NCBI GenBank assembly: GCA_031385445.1
Contig: JANNBM010000023.1
Location: 1-64,000 of the forward strand
Origin: CAIYZT01 sp031385445
GTDB taxonomy: Bacteria > Pseudomonadota > Alphaproteobacteria > Rhodobacterales > Rhodobacteraceae
Reading direction: 5' to 3'
Length of the DNA: 64,000 bases
Part shown: piece by piece, positions 34,352 to 43,268 of the stretch
Position numbering within the stretch: the stretch's first letter is position 1
Layout of the letters: each line of letters starts with the position of its first letter
Made by a program: the position numbers and the translations under genes
Notes under the pieces: generated by a model
Seen by the model: only the letters and a program-made list of their open reading frames with translations
Told to the model about the DNA's origin: nothing
Database searches by the model: none

Positions 34352-35109
34352 GCTTCTGGCCAAACGATGCGCGCACCGGCGGCCTGCATCGGCCCCTCGG
34401 CGCGGTCAAAGCGCAGATACGCGATGGCCTTGCCGCCGGACTGCGTATAAAGCGTGCCCGCTTCTTTTTCCCCCGCCATGATCGGGGTGCCGATGGGCGC
34501 GGCGCCGCTGATCTGCACCTGAACCAGCCCTTTGCGCAGCTCGGTTTTGTGCTTCATCCGGGCAGTAACCTCCTGGCCAACATAGCAGCCCTTGCGAAAA
34601 TCGACGCCGTGCAGGCGTTCAAACCCCTGTTCCAGAAGATAACTTTCGTTGGAAATCAATTCGATGCCAGTTTCAGGAATGACATGGGCGACGCGAAGCG
34701 CGTCCCAATCGGTGGCGCCCGCGCCCGTTGGAACGCCGTAGCTGCGCCAGCCCAAAGCGGGGTGGCGCGGGTCGGTCACGGCGCGGGGCGGCGGCGTGCC
34801 AAGGCCGCGGCCGACCTGCCAATCAAGCGCAGAAAACGCGACATCCGCGCGCAATTTATGCATCGACAGGCGGGTTAGGGTGCTGGCGGCGATGCTTTGT
34901 GGCAGGTCCAGAAAATACGTATCGCCAAGCTTGCCGATAAAGAAATCCGCCAGATACTTGCCTTGGGGCGACAAAAGCGCGGCCCAGACCAGCCCATCGC
35001 CGCGTTCCAGACCAAGGACATCATTCGACACCATGCCTTGCATAAACCGCAGCGCGTCTTTGCCGGTCAGCGCTGCAATCTGGCGGTCGGGGCAGGGTTC
35101 GGGGGTCAT
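34339..35109 (-). CDS. ygfZ: YgfZ/GcvT-domain folate-binding protein
   Basis: 256 residues. The signature KGCYVGQE (about residues 183-190) identifies YgfZ, which uses folate to support maturation of some Fe-S enzymes such as the tRNA methylthiotransferase MiaB. The N-terminal part resembles the aminomethyltransferase fold but without its catalytic role. It follows the MsbA-like gene by 9 bases and probably shares its transcript. Confidence 0.92.
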   Translation of the reverse strand: MTPEPCPDRQIAALTGKDALRFMQGMVSNDVLGLERGDGLVWAALLSPQGKYLADFFIGKLGDTYFLDLPQSIAASTLTRLSMHKLRADVAFSALDWQVGRGLGTPPPRAVTDPRHPALGWRSYGVPTGAGATDWDALRVAHVIPETGIELISNESYLLEQGFERLHGVDFRKGCYVGQEVTARMKHKTELRKGLVQVQISGAAPIGTPIMAGEKEAGTLYTQSGGKAIAYLRFDRAEGPMQAAGARIVWPEAPAQ

Positions 35110-35118
35110 GGGGGCACC

Positions 35119-36867
35119 TTAGTCCTTGAATTGCATCTGATAAAGGCTGGCATACCGTCCGTTTTTGGCAAGCAGTTCCTCATGCGAGCCCTCTTCGGCA
35201 ACGCGGCCCTGATCGAGCACGACGATGTGATCGGCGTCACGAATGGTCGAGAGCCGGTGCGCGATCACAAGAATGGTGCGCCCGGCAAAGCTTTGCCGAA
35301 GCGCATCCGAGACGGCAGCTTCGGACTGGGTATCCAGCGCCGAGGTCGCCTCGTCCAGCAGCAGGATCGGGGCGGATTGCATCAGCGCGCGGGCAATCGC
35401 GACGCGCTGGCGCTGGCCACCGGACAGGGCCGATCCGCGCGGTCCGACTGGCGTTTCTATGCCTTTTGCCAGACGCGGCAAGAACTCGGCGACGTGGGAC
35501 AACAAAAGCGCTTGCGCCATCCGGGGGTCATCAGCGGCGGTCGCACCGGGCAGGATGTTTTCGCGCAGCGTTTCATCGAACAGCGCGGAATCCTGCGTGA
35601 CGGTCGAAAAAAGCGCGCGCTGATCGCGCAGGGGCAAAGCGGTCAAGGGCAGGCCGCCCAAGCAGATTTGCCCCCCGGCCGGATCGTAAAGCCCGGTCAG
35701 AAGGTGAAACACGGTGGACTTTCCGGCACCCGACGCCCCGACGAGCGCGGTCGTTTTGCCTGCCTTTGCGGTAAAGGACAGCCCGCGCAGAACGGCGGTG
35801 TCTGTGTGAGCGAATTCCACCGCTTCAAAGGTCAGATCGCCCGCCGGATTGGGTTTTGGCGCGGGGCCGCTGACGGGCAGGCGCGCGCTTTGCACGGGTT
35901 GATCCAGCAGCGCATAGATGCGATTAAGGCTGGCACCCGCGATTTGCCAGGCGCCCGAAAGCTCGCCCAGGCGGCGCAGGGGCTGGAAAATCAGCGCAAC
36001 GGCGGTGAAAAACGACATGAACTCGCCCGCCGTACGCTGACCCGAGGCAACATCGGGGCCCGCAACCAACAGCACGGCGAAAAAGCCCAGACCCGTCGTC
36101 AGATCAAGGATGGACGGCACGAGCGAGCGCGACAGGGCAAGCTTGACCTCGACCCGGCGGATTTTCTTCAACACCCCGGCAAACCGGCTTGACTGCTGAT
36201 CTTCTTGACGGTTCAGCTTGATGGATTGAATTCCGTGGAAAATCTCATCAAGCCGGGTGGCGCGCTGACCTGCCTCGTTGCGCAGTTGGTCGGCCTTGCG
36301 GCGAATGTAGCTTTGGATCAACAGCACAGGCACGACCAGCAGCGGCAGGCCGATCAACGTCACCAAAGTCCAGCGCACATCAACCGACAGGGCGACGCCG
36401 ATCAGGATGATGACGCCCAAACCATCGCGGCCCAACCCGGCCAGAAGGGTGGACCAGATCGCCTGCGCGGCCAGAGTGTCGCCTTGAACCCGCTCGATCA
36501 AGATTCCGGGCGGATGAGATTGGAAAAACCCCATATCCAATTGCAGGATATGCGCCAGCATGGCGTTTTGCGTTTGCGCCGAAACGCGCTGGGTGATGCT
36601 GGCCGTCAGCGTGCGCGCCGCCGATGACACAACCGCGCGCAGGGCAAAAAGGCCCAGAAAAATCAGGCCAACGCCCAGAATGGCCGATTGACCACCCGGC
36701 ACGAAGACCTTGTCGAACAGGGGCTGGATCAGCTTGCTGACCGCGCCCATGGTCGCGCCGTCTATCGCCATCAGCCCAAAAACCAAGATCAACAGCGGCC
36801 ATTGGCGCTGCAGATAGTCGCGCCAGTAGCGGGCGAAAAGTCCGGGGGGTTTGGGGCGATCTGGCAA
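35119..36867 (-). CDS. ABC exporter, fused membrane and ATPase domains (MsbA-like)
   Basis: About 582 residues: six-helix exporter domain (about residues 15-315) and ATPase domain (about 345-575) with Walker A GASGAGKST, signature LSGGQRQRV, Walker B LLLDEATSALD and the switch histidine (VIAHRLS). MsbA-type exporters flip lipid A or other lipids; drug export is possible. No ATG is available near the start. The TTG at 36867 is preferred because AAGGAAG stands 6-7 bases before it; the TTG at 36888 has none. It is followed by ygfZ. Confidence 0.9.
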   Translation of the reverse strand: MPDRPKPPGLFARYWRDYLQRQWPLLILVFGLMAIDGATMGAVSKLIQPLFDKVFVPGGQSAILGVGLIFLGLFALRAVVSSAARTLTASITQRVSAQTQNAMLAHILQLDMGFFQSHPPGILIERVQGDTLAAQAIWSTLLAGLGRDGLGVIILIGVALSVDVRWTLVTLIGLPLLVVPVLLIQSYIRRKADQLRNEAGQRATRLDEIFHGIQSIKLNRQEDQQSSRFAGVLKKIRRVEVKLALSRSLVPSILDLTTGLGFFAVLLVAGPDVASGQRTAGEFMSFFTAVALIFQPLRRLGELSGAWQIAGASLNRIYALLDQPVQSARLPVSGPAPKPNPAGDLTFEAVEFAHTDTAVLRGLSFTAKAGKTTALVGASGAGKSTVFHLLTGLYDPAGGQICLGGLPLTALPLRDQRALFSTVTQDSALFDETLRENILPGATAADDPRMAQALLLSHVAEFLPRLAKGIETPVGPRGSALSGGQRQRVAIARALMQSAPILLLDEATSALDTQSEAAVSDALRQSFAGRTILVIAHRLSTIRDADHIVVLDQGRVAEEGSHEELLAKNGRYASLYQMQFKD

Positions 36868-37006
36868 AAGCGGCTTCCTTGAACGCAAGGGCTTGCTTTA
36901 TCCTGCACCCGGCGCTCTGACAAGACAATGACCGGCGATGCGCCGATTGACCTTGGCATTGGGCCATCGTAGCCATGGGCCGAACACCTTGCAAAGGCTT
37001 GATCGC

Positions 37007-38218
37007 ATGTCACTTTCAAACGGGCGCAGTTACCTCGCCATTCCGGGCCCGTCCGTTGTGCCCGACCGGGTTCTGGCCGCCATGCACCGCGGATCGCCCA
37101 ATATCTACGAGGGAGAGCTGCATGCGCTTTGCGCGTCGCTGTGGCCAGATTTGCGGGCGCTTGCGGGCACAAATCAGAATGTCGCGGCCTATATCGGCAA
37201 CGGGCATGCGACCTGGGAAGCGGCCAATGCCAATATGTTTTCGCGCGGCGACAAGGCGCTGGTACTTGCCACCGGGATTTTTGGCTTGGGCTGGGCGAAT
37301 TCGGCCAAGGCAATGGGGATCGAGGTGGAGCTGCTGGATTTTGGCAAATCCGCCGCGCCGGATTATGCGAGTGTCGAGGCGGCGCTGCGGGCCGATAAGG
37401 CGGGCAAGATCAAGGCGGTCCTGACCACACAGGTTGACACCGCATCATCCGTGCGCACGGATATTGCGGCATTGCGCGCGGCGATGGACGGCGCGGGCCA
37501 CCCTGCGCTTTTGGCCGTGGATTGCATCGCGTCGATGGCGTGCGATGCCTATCTGATGGACGAATGGGGCGTCGATGTGACGGTTGCGGCCAGCCAGAAG
37601 GGGCTGATGACGCCGCCGGGCATGGGTTTTGTCTGGTTTTCCGAAAAGGCGCGCAGCGTCTGCGCGACCTCTGATCTGCGCACGCCGTATTGGGCATGGG
37701 CGCCGCGCGCGGATGCCACAGAGTTCTGGCAACATTGGGCGGGAACTGCCCCGACGCATCATCTGTATGGACTGCGTGAGGCGCTGACGATGATCCTGCA
37801 TGAAGAAGGTTTGACGAAGGTCTGGGCGCGCCACGAGGCGCTTGCGGCGGCGGTTTGGGCTTCGTTTGATGTTTGGGGGCAGGCAAACCCGGCGATTGAG
37901 ATGAATGTGGCACTGCCGAGCGATCGGGGCCGCTCGGTCACGGCGGCCCGTCTGGGCGCGCCAGATGCCAGCCGTTTGCGCGTCTGGTGCGAGACGAAGG
38001 CGGGGGTGACGCTTGGTATCGGGCTTGGCATGGCGACGCCGGATGATCCGAACTCAGATGGTTTTTTGCGGGTGGGCCATATGGGCCATGTGAACGCGCA
38101 TATGACGCTGGGCGCTTTGGCGGTGATGGATGCGGGGATGAAGGCGCTGAAAATTCCGCATGGGAGCGGAGCGCTGGAAGCGGCGGTACTGGTGGTGGCG
38201 CAGGCAGCGGGCACTTAG
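37007..38218 (+). CDS. Class V aminotransferase (serine/alanine-glyoxylate type)
   Basis: 403 residues. PLP enzyme with the N-terminal AIPGPSVVPDRV stretch, the cofactor aspartate in AVDCIASMA (about residue 170) and the Schiff-base lysine in AASQKGLMTPPG (about residue 200). The family includes serine-glyoxylate, alanine-glyoxylate and aspartate aminotransferases; photorespiratory-type glyoxylate detoxification or the serine cycle are likely roles. Start at 37007 gives the conventional N terminus. It converges on an EamA transporter gene with a 4-base overlap. Confidence 0.88.
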   Translation: MSLSNGRSYLAIPGPSVVPDRVLAAMHRGSPNIYEGELHALCASLWPDLRALAGTNQNVAAYIGNGHATWEAANANMFSRGDKALVLATGIFGLGWANSAKAMGIEVELLDFGKSAAPDYASVEAALRADKAGKIKAVLTTQVDTASSVRTDIAALRAAMDGAGHPALLAVDCIASMACDAYLMDEWGVDVTVAASQKGLMTPPGMGFVWFSEKARSVCATSDLRTPYWAWAPRADATEFWQHWAGTAPTHHLYGLREALTMILHEEGLTKVWARHEALAAAVWASFDVWGQANPAIEMNVALPSDRGRSVTAARLGAPDASRLRVWCETKAGVTLGIGLGMATPDDPNSDGFLRVGHMGHVNAHMTLGALAVMDAGMKALKIPHGSGALEAAVLVVAQAAGT

Positions 38219-39087
38219 GGCGCTGCGGACTGGCGTTCACGCCATGAAATGTAAAGCGCACTTGCGATCAGGATGAAGACGCCCAAAAAGGTGTATCGAT
38301 CGGGGAAATCACCGAAAAAATACCAACCGCACAGGGTTGAGACGATCATTTCAGTATAGGCGAAGGGCGCCAGAAGCGAAGCTTCGGCGTAGTCGTAAGA
38401 CCGGACGATCAAGAAGTGTCCAAAAGTCGCCACGCCGCCAAGCCCGGCAAACATCAGCCACTGCTCTGGCGTGGGTGCGGTCCAGACCAACGGCATGGCG
38501 AGCGAAAGCAGCACCGTTCCGATCGCAACGGTTTGGAACGTTGTCACCATGGCCTTGGCCGTGCCAGAAATGCGCCGCGTCATGACGAAATAGATCGCAA
38601 GGAACGTGCCTGCTGCAAGCGCGAGCAGCGTACCGGGGTTGAAGCTGCCAAAACCGGGCCGGATGATGATCAATGTTCCGATGAATCCGACAAAGACCGC
38701 GGCCCAGCGGCGAGGGCCGACCCGCTCGCCAAGGAACAGCGCGGAAAGGACGACCACGACAAGCGGCTGGACGAAAAAGATCGCAAGGGCGTCCGCGATG
38801 GGCAAAAAGCGCAGGGACAGAAAGAAAGTATAGGTCGCGAGGATCAACAGGCTGGACCGGCACAGATGATAGATCGGGCGGTCGGGCCAAAAAATCGCCG
38901 TGCCCCCGGCGTGAAGTGCAAACGGCAATGTCAAAAGCGCCCCAAAGGTCAGCCGCGCCCAGACGATCTGCAGGATCGGCAGGCCCATCTGGCCCAGAAC
39001 CTTTGCAAAGACGTCAATAAACGGCAGGCTCGCCATCGCGCCAAGCATGAAAAAGATGCCGGTAAGGTTGTGATTTGCCCGCTGCAT
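38215..39087 (-). CDS. DMT superfamily (EamA) transporter
   Basis: 290 residues forming ten membrane helices in two EamA repeats (about 10-140 and 150-285). Such proteins export or import amino acids, nucleosides or other metabolites; substrate cannot be told from sequence. It ends 4 bases inside the aminotransferase gene on the opposite strand and diverges from the amidotransferase-like gene by 155 bases. Confidence 0.9.
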   Translation of the reverse strand: MQRANHNLTGIFFMLGAMASLPFIDVFAKVLGQMGLPILQIVWARLTFGALLTLPFALHAGGTAIFWPDRPIYHLCRSSLLILATYTFFLSLRFLPIADALAIFFVQPLVVVVLSALFLGERVGPRRWAAVFVGFIGTLIIIRPGFGSFNPGTLLALAAGTFLAIYFVMTRRISGTAKAMVTTFQTVAIGTVLLSLAMPLVWTAPTPEQWLMFAGLGGVATFGHFLIVRSYDYAEASLLAPFAYTEMIVSTLCGWYFFGDFPDRYTFLGVFILIASALYISWRERQSAAP

Positions 39088-39242
39088 CCTGATCCTGCCT
39101 GATTTGCGCCAGACTGGCCCAAATGCGGCGCAGTGACCATGCGAATTGCACGAAAATTCATCACAATGCAGGCGGCTCTGCGCTTTTCCTCGCGCGCGCG
39201 CGGGTCTATGGTCTGTTCAAAGCGCAGGCAGGATCCTTGAGC

Positions 39243-40001
39243 ATGACCAGACGCAAACGTCCCGTTGTCGGAGTGATCGGCAACCAATATCTGATGAACG
39301 ACCGCTATGCGGTTCATGCCTCTGGCGTGATCAACATCACGGCGGTTTCCGAGGTTGCGCAGTGTCTGGCGCTGATTGTTCCCAGCTGCGATCAGGTGGA
39401 TGTCGAAGATTTGCTTGGGGCCTGCGATGGGTTCGTGCTGACGGGCGGGCAGCCGAATGTGCACCCGTCCGAATATGGCCACGAGGAAACCCCGGCCCAT
39501 GGCGCGTTTGACCGGGACCGGGACCGCTTGGCGCTTGGCCTTGCGCGGGCCTGCGTGGAGCGGGGGCAACCCTTGCTGGGAATTTGCCGCGGGTTTCAGG
39601 AATTGAACGTGGCCATGGGCGGCACGCTGCATCCCGAGATTCGCGATATGCCGGGCCGGATGAACCACCGGATGCCGCGCGATGTTGATATTACAGAACA
39701 ATTCGCGCTGCGCCATGATGTGCGTTTTGCCGAGGGTGGGGTATTCCACCGGCTTATGGGCGCGCAGGTTGTGCGCACCAATACGCTGCACGGGCAGGGG
39801 ATTTTGCAGGCGGGGCCCAGAATTGTGATCGACGGCGAGGCAGAAGATGGCACGCCCGAAGCGATCTATGTCAAAGACGCGCCGGGATTTACGCTGGCGG
39901 TGCAGTGGCACCCCGAATGGAATGCGGCGGATGATCCGGTGTCGCGGCCGCTGTTCACCGCTTTTGGCGACGCGGTTCGCGATTGGGCTGCGCGCGGATA
40001 A
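39243..40001 (+). CDS. Class I glutamine amidotransferase-like hydrolase (peptidase C26, PuuD-like)
   Basis: 252 residues. The catalytic cysteine is in LGICRGFQE (about residue 109) and the histidine-glutamate pair in QWHPEW (about 222-224). The nearest known activity is gamma-glutamyl-GABA hydrolase (PuuD) in putrescine breakdown. Other puu genes are not adjacent, though an agmatinase-type gene and a class III aminotransferase are elsewhere in the window. The ATG at 39243 gives MTRRKRPVVGVIGNQ. Confidence 0.87.
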   Translation: MTRRKRPVVGVIGNQYLMNDRYAVHASGVINITAVSEVAQCLALIVPSCDQVDVEDLLGACDGFVLTGGQPNVHPSEYGHEETPAHGAFDRDRDRLALGLARACVERGQPLLGICRGFQELNVAMGGTLHPEIRDMPGRMNHRMPRDVDITEQFALRHDVRFAEGGVFHRLMGAQVVRTNTLHGQGILQAGPRIVIDGEAEDGTPEAIYVKDAPGFTLAVQWHPEWNAADDPVSRPLFTAFGDAVRDWAARG

Positions 40002-40074
40002 CCTGCGGGGCCTGTTGACTCTTTCCCTGCGTAAATACTGATTTGAATGCACACATCGCTTGCGGAGACTTCGG

Positions 40075-40761
40075 ATGAAACGCTCTAAGATCAACGACAT
40101 CATGGCTGCGGCGGATGAGATGATCCGGCATTACGGCTTTGTGCTGCCGCCCTTTGCCTTTTGGTCCCCGGCCGAGTTCAAGGCGAAGAAACCTGTTGCG
40201 CAGCGGGTCATTGATGGGTGCTGCGGATGGGATATCACCGATTACGGGCAGGGCCGGTTTGATGACATGGGGCTGTTCCTGTTCACGTTGCGCAACGGTC
40301 TGCTGAGCGATCTGCAGCGCGGCGGCGGCATGTGTTATGCCGAAAAACTGCTGATATCGCGCCGCGATCAGCTAAGCCCAATGCACACCCATGTGATCAA
40401 GGCGGAAGATATCATCAACCGCGGCGGCGCGACTTTGGTGGTGGAACTGTTCGGCTCGGACGACAAGGGCAACTTTGCGGCGGACAGGGGCGGCAAGGTA
40501 CGCTGCGACGGGATCGACCGGGTCTATGCGCCGGGCGAAAAACTGCTGCTTGCGCCGGGCGAAAGCGTGACGCTTATGCCGGGCGATTGGCATGCGTTTT
40601 GGGGCGAGGGCGGCGATGTTCTGATCGGCGAGGTGTCGACGGTCAACGATGATCGGACCGACAACATCTTTCGCGAGCCAATTGGCCGATTTGCCGAGAT
40701 TGAAGAGGATGTCGCGCCGACGCATCTGCTGGTGAGCGATTACGAGCGGTTTCTGGGCTGA
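40075..40761 (+). CDS. D-lyxose isomerase family cupin
   Basis: 228 residues matching the D-lyxose ketol-isomerase family: a cupin barrel with metal ligands in SPMHTHVIKAEDI (two histidines and a glutamate) and a later histidine in PGDWHAFWG. It interconverts D-lyxose and D-xylulose, or D-mannose and D-fructose. There is no sugar kinase or transporter beside it. It follows the PuuD-like gene by 73 bases on the same strand; a terminator lies just after. Confidence 0.85.
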   Translation: MKRSKINDIMAAADEMIRHYGFVLPPFAFWSPAEFKAKKPVAQRVIDGCCGWDITDYGQGRFDDMGLFLFTLRNGLLSDLQRGGGMCYAEKLLISRRDQLSPMHTHVIKAEDIINRGGATLVVELFGSDDKGNFAADRGGKVRCDGIDRVYAPGEKLLLAPGESVTLMPGDWHAFWGEGGDVLIGEVSTVNDDRTDNIFREPIGRFAEIEEDVAPTHLLVSDYERFLG

Positions 40762-40775
40762 CTGAGCGACGACAA

Positions 40776-40808
40776 ATCAAAGGCCGCGCGATGTGCACGG
40801 CCTTTGAT
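40776..40808. terminator. Bidirectional terminator
   Basis: An 11-bp stem (ATCAAAGGCCG with CGGCCTTTGAT) and an 11-base loop between the converging isomerase and transpeptidase genes. There is no clean T run on either side. Confidence 0.65.
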
Positions 40809-40825
40809 CTGATCAATGGGCAGGG

Positions 40826-41806
40826 TTACAGAACCGGGCAGAGCCCGTTCACCAGCAAGACACTGCACAGACAGGTGCCGTCGGGGTTCTTCACCAGACA
40901 GCTTTCTGGCGCGGTTGCGGCGGGGATTGGTGTCAGCGCGGGCGCTGGTGTTGGCGGCGTGGTCACAACCGGGGCCACGGCCACCGGACCGACGGCACCG
41001 CCAAGCCCTGGCACCGGCAAACCGATGATCGGGGAGACTCCGCTGACGGCCGGCGCTGGAACAACCGGTTCTTCGACGGGTTTCGGCTTTTCCTTCTTTG
41101 GTTGCGGCGGCGGCAGGGTCAGCCCCGTCGGCATCGATCCGTCCGCATTCAAAACCACAACTTTGGCCCCGTCTGGCACGCGGGAATAAAGGTCTATCAC
41201 GTCCTGATTGATCATGCGGATACAGCCCGACGAGGCGTTTTTCCCGATGGAAAACCATTCTGGCGTGCCGTGAATCCGATAGCCATAATCAACGCCATTG
41301 GTCGTCAGATACAGCGCCCGCGCCCCCAACGGGTTTTCCAAACCGCCGGGCATCCCTTCCTCCCATTGCGCAAGCTCCGGTTTACGCTCGATCATTTCTT
41401 CGGGCGGCGTCCATGTCGGCCAGGTCTTGCGCTCGTTCACAATCGCCTCACCCGACCACTGAAAACCGGCCCGGCCCACCGCGATGCCATAGCGGATCGC
41501 CTTGTTCTTGCCGGTTACAAAATACAGCTGCCTTGCGCCGGGGTTGATGATGATGGTGCCGGGCACCTGATCGGAGGCGAAATCGACCGTCTGACGCTGA
41601 AACTCGGGCGGCACTTCGGCGACAGGAACCGCAGGCAGGTTCAACCCCGCGTCGGTAAGCGCCCCATAGGCAACATCGGCCCCCACAAGCGGCGCCGTGG
41701 TCCCTTTCGCAGCGTCCAGATCGCCGAACGCGGCCGGATCGGTGACGCAGGCTGAAAGGGAAAGGCCGGCAATAATTCCAAAAACGATCAAACGCACTGA
41801 AGGCAT
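40826..41806 (-). CDS. L,D-transpeptidase (ErfK/YbiS/YnhG) lipoprotein
   Basis: 326 residues. Signal peptide with lipobox LSAC (cysteine about residue 20). YkuD domain (about 80-225) has the catalytic HGTPEW ... SSGCIRM motif; it forms 3-3 crosslinks in peptidoglycan or attaches proteins to it. After it comes an unusual proline/valine/alanine-rich linker (about 235-300) and a cysteine-containing tail (four cysteines in the last 25 residues). The ATG at 41806 gives a proper signal peptide; the longer frame upstream reads through a tRNA-like stretch. Confidence 0.9.
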   Translation of the reverse strand: MPSVRLIVFGIIAGLSLSACVTDPAAFGDLDAAKGTTAPLVGADVAYGALTDAGLNLPAVPVAEVPPEFQRQTVDFASDQVPGTIIINPGARQLYFVTGKNKAIRYGIAVGRAGFQWSGEAIVNERKTWPTWTPPEEMIERKPELAQWEEGMPGGLENPLGARALYLTTNGVDYGYRIHGTPEWFSIGKNASSGCIRMINQDVIDLYSRVPDGAKVVVLNADGSMPTGLTLPPPQPKKEKPKPVEEPVVPAPAVSGVSPIIGLPVPGLGGAVGPVAVAPVVTTPPTPAPALTPIPAATAPESCLVKNPDGTCLCSVLLVNGLCPVL

Positions 41807-41915
41807 GTATACAATTTCCAAAAGAGCGCGGCAGCGCAATTGATTGTGGGTGCGCGCACCATAGCCATCGCCCGCCAAAAGGTCAAAGCCCCGCACTCTT
41901 GCGGCCAAGGCCTTG

Positions 41916-42749
41916 TTACAACGTGGTGCGAAGATGCCAGAGTTCGGGGAACAACTCGACATCCAGCATTCGGCGCAGATAGGACACGCCGCCGGTGCCC
42001 CCGGTGCCGCGCTTGAACCCGATCACGCGTTCGACCGTGGTGACATGATTGAACCGCCAGCGGCGGAAGTAATCCTCAAAGTCCATCAGCTTTTCGGCAA
42101 GCTCATAGGCCTCCCAATGCTCTTTGGGCGCGCGGTAAACCACCTCCCAGACCTGCCGCACATCGTCGCGCGCGGTCCATCCCTCGCTCAGATCCCGGCC
42201 AAGAACCTCTGCCGGCACCGGCAAACCGCTGCGCGCCAAATAGCGCAGCGCCTCGTCATAAATGCTGGGCCGCGCCAGTTCACCGTTCAGCATGGCCATG
42301 ATGTCGCTGCGGTGCGCATGGGGCCGAAGCATGGCGTGATTGCGGTTTCCGACCGCAAATTCGATCAGCCGGTATTGCCAGGATTGAAATCCCGACGACT
42401 GCCCCAGCCCCTCGCGAAAGGTGGTGTAATCGGACGGGGTCATGGTGCGCAGCACGTCCCACGCGTTGTTCAACTGCTCGAAAATCCGCGACACCCGTGC
42501 CAGCATCTTGAACGCCTCGCGCAGATGGTCCTGTGCAATTGCGTTGCGGGCGGCGTCCAACTCGTGCAGCGCCAGCTTCATCCAAAGCTCGGAGGTTTGA
42601 TGCTGAATGATGAACAGCATTTCATCATGCGTCCCGGTCAGCAGCCTTTGGCTCGTCAGCAGCCGGTCGATATGCAGGTAATCGCCATAGGACATCCGCC
42701 CGTCAAAGGACATCTGGGCGCCGTCTTGGGCGGGATCATACTGCGACAT
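41916..42749 (-). CDS. kynA: Tryptophan 2,3-dioxygenase
   Basis: 277 residues. Haem dioxygenase opening the indole ring to N-formylkynurenine. The FIIQHQTSELWMK region contains the distal histidine, and the haem-ligand histidine is in RFNHVTTVERVIG; the C-terminal GTGGTGGVSYL loop closes the active site. Last gene of the kynU-GNAT-kynA operon. Confidence 0.96.
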   Translation of the reverse strand: MSQYDPAQDGAQMSFDGRMSYGDYLHIDRLLTSQRLLTGTHDEMLFIIQHQTSELWMKLALHELDAARNAIAQDHLREAFKMLARVSRIFEQLNNAWDVLRTMTPSDYTTFREGLGQSSGFQSWQYRLIEFAVGNRNHAMLRPHAHRSDIMAMLNGELARPSIYDEALRYLARSGLPVPAEVLGRDLSEGWTARDDVRQVWEVVYRAPKEHWEAYELAEKLMDFEDYFRRWRFNHVTTVERVIGFKRGTGGTGGVSYLRRMLDVELFPELWHLRTTL

Positions 42750-42774
42750 GGCGCGCTCTTTCCAAAAAGCAGGG

Positions 42775-43245
42775 TTAAAGGGAAGCCAGATCGACGGCCA
42801 TCAGAAACAGATCATAAGTCTGGCCCCCGTCTTCCAAATGTTCAATTCCTGTCACCGTCCAGCCGCGCCGTGTCAAAAAGCGGTTGGATTGATGGGCGGC
42901 GCGCACGGTCAGGCGGATAAATCCAAATTCGCGGGCCTTGTGCAACAGCACGTCGTAAAGCGCGGCTGCCGTGCCGTCGCCCATAACCTCGGGGATCACG
43001 AAGGCCATATCCAGTTCGCCGTCCTTGCGCAAAGACATGAACCCGGTCATGCGGCCTTCCTGCTCGGCCACCCAGCACCATTGGTCCAGCAGTTTGTCCG
43101 GATGCGCGCCGGGCAAGGCCGAAGGCGCCCAAGCTGCGCGCTCGGCTTCGGTGTAAAACGCTGCTGATCCCTCGCGTACGGCACGGTAGTAAACCAGTGA
43201 CATCGCCGCGCGGTCTGCGGCCACATAGGGGCGGATGGTGCGCAT
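42775..43245 (-). CDS. GNAT family N-acetyltransferase
   Basis: 156 residues. The GNAT core is visible: the beta4 strand (LDMAFVIPEVMGDGTAAALYD) leads into the acetyl-CoA loop, and the helix after it, then the TRRGWTVTG strand. Substrate is unknown. The ATG at 43245 has GGAAGGA 6 bases upstream; the one at 43260 has none. It lies between kynU (23 bases) and kynA (25 bases), which makes it part of the kynurenine operon. Confidence 0.85.
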   Translation of the reverse strand: MRTIRPYVAADRAAMSLVYYRAVREGSAAFYTEAERAAWAPSALPGAHPDKLLDQWCWVAEQEGRMTGFMSLRKDGELDMAFVIPEVMGDGTAAALYDVLLHKAREFGFIRLTVRAAHQSNRFLTRRGWTVTGIEHLEDGGQTYDLFLMAVDLASL

Positions 43246-43268
43246 CGGCGGTCCTTCCATCGGGCGGT

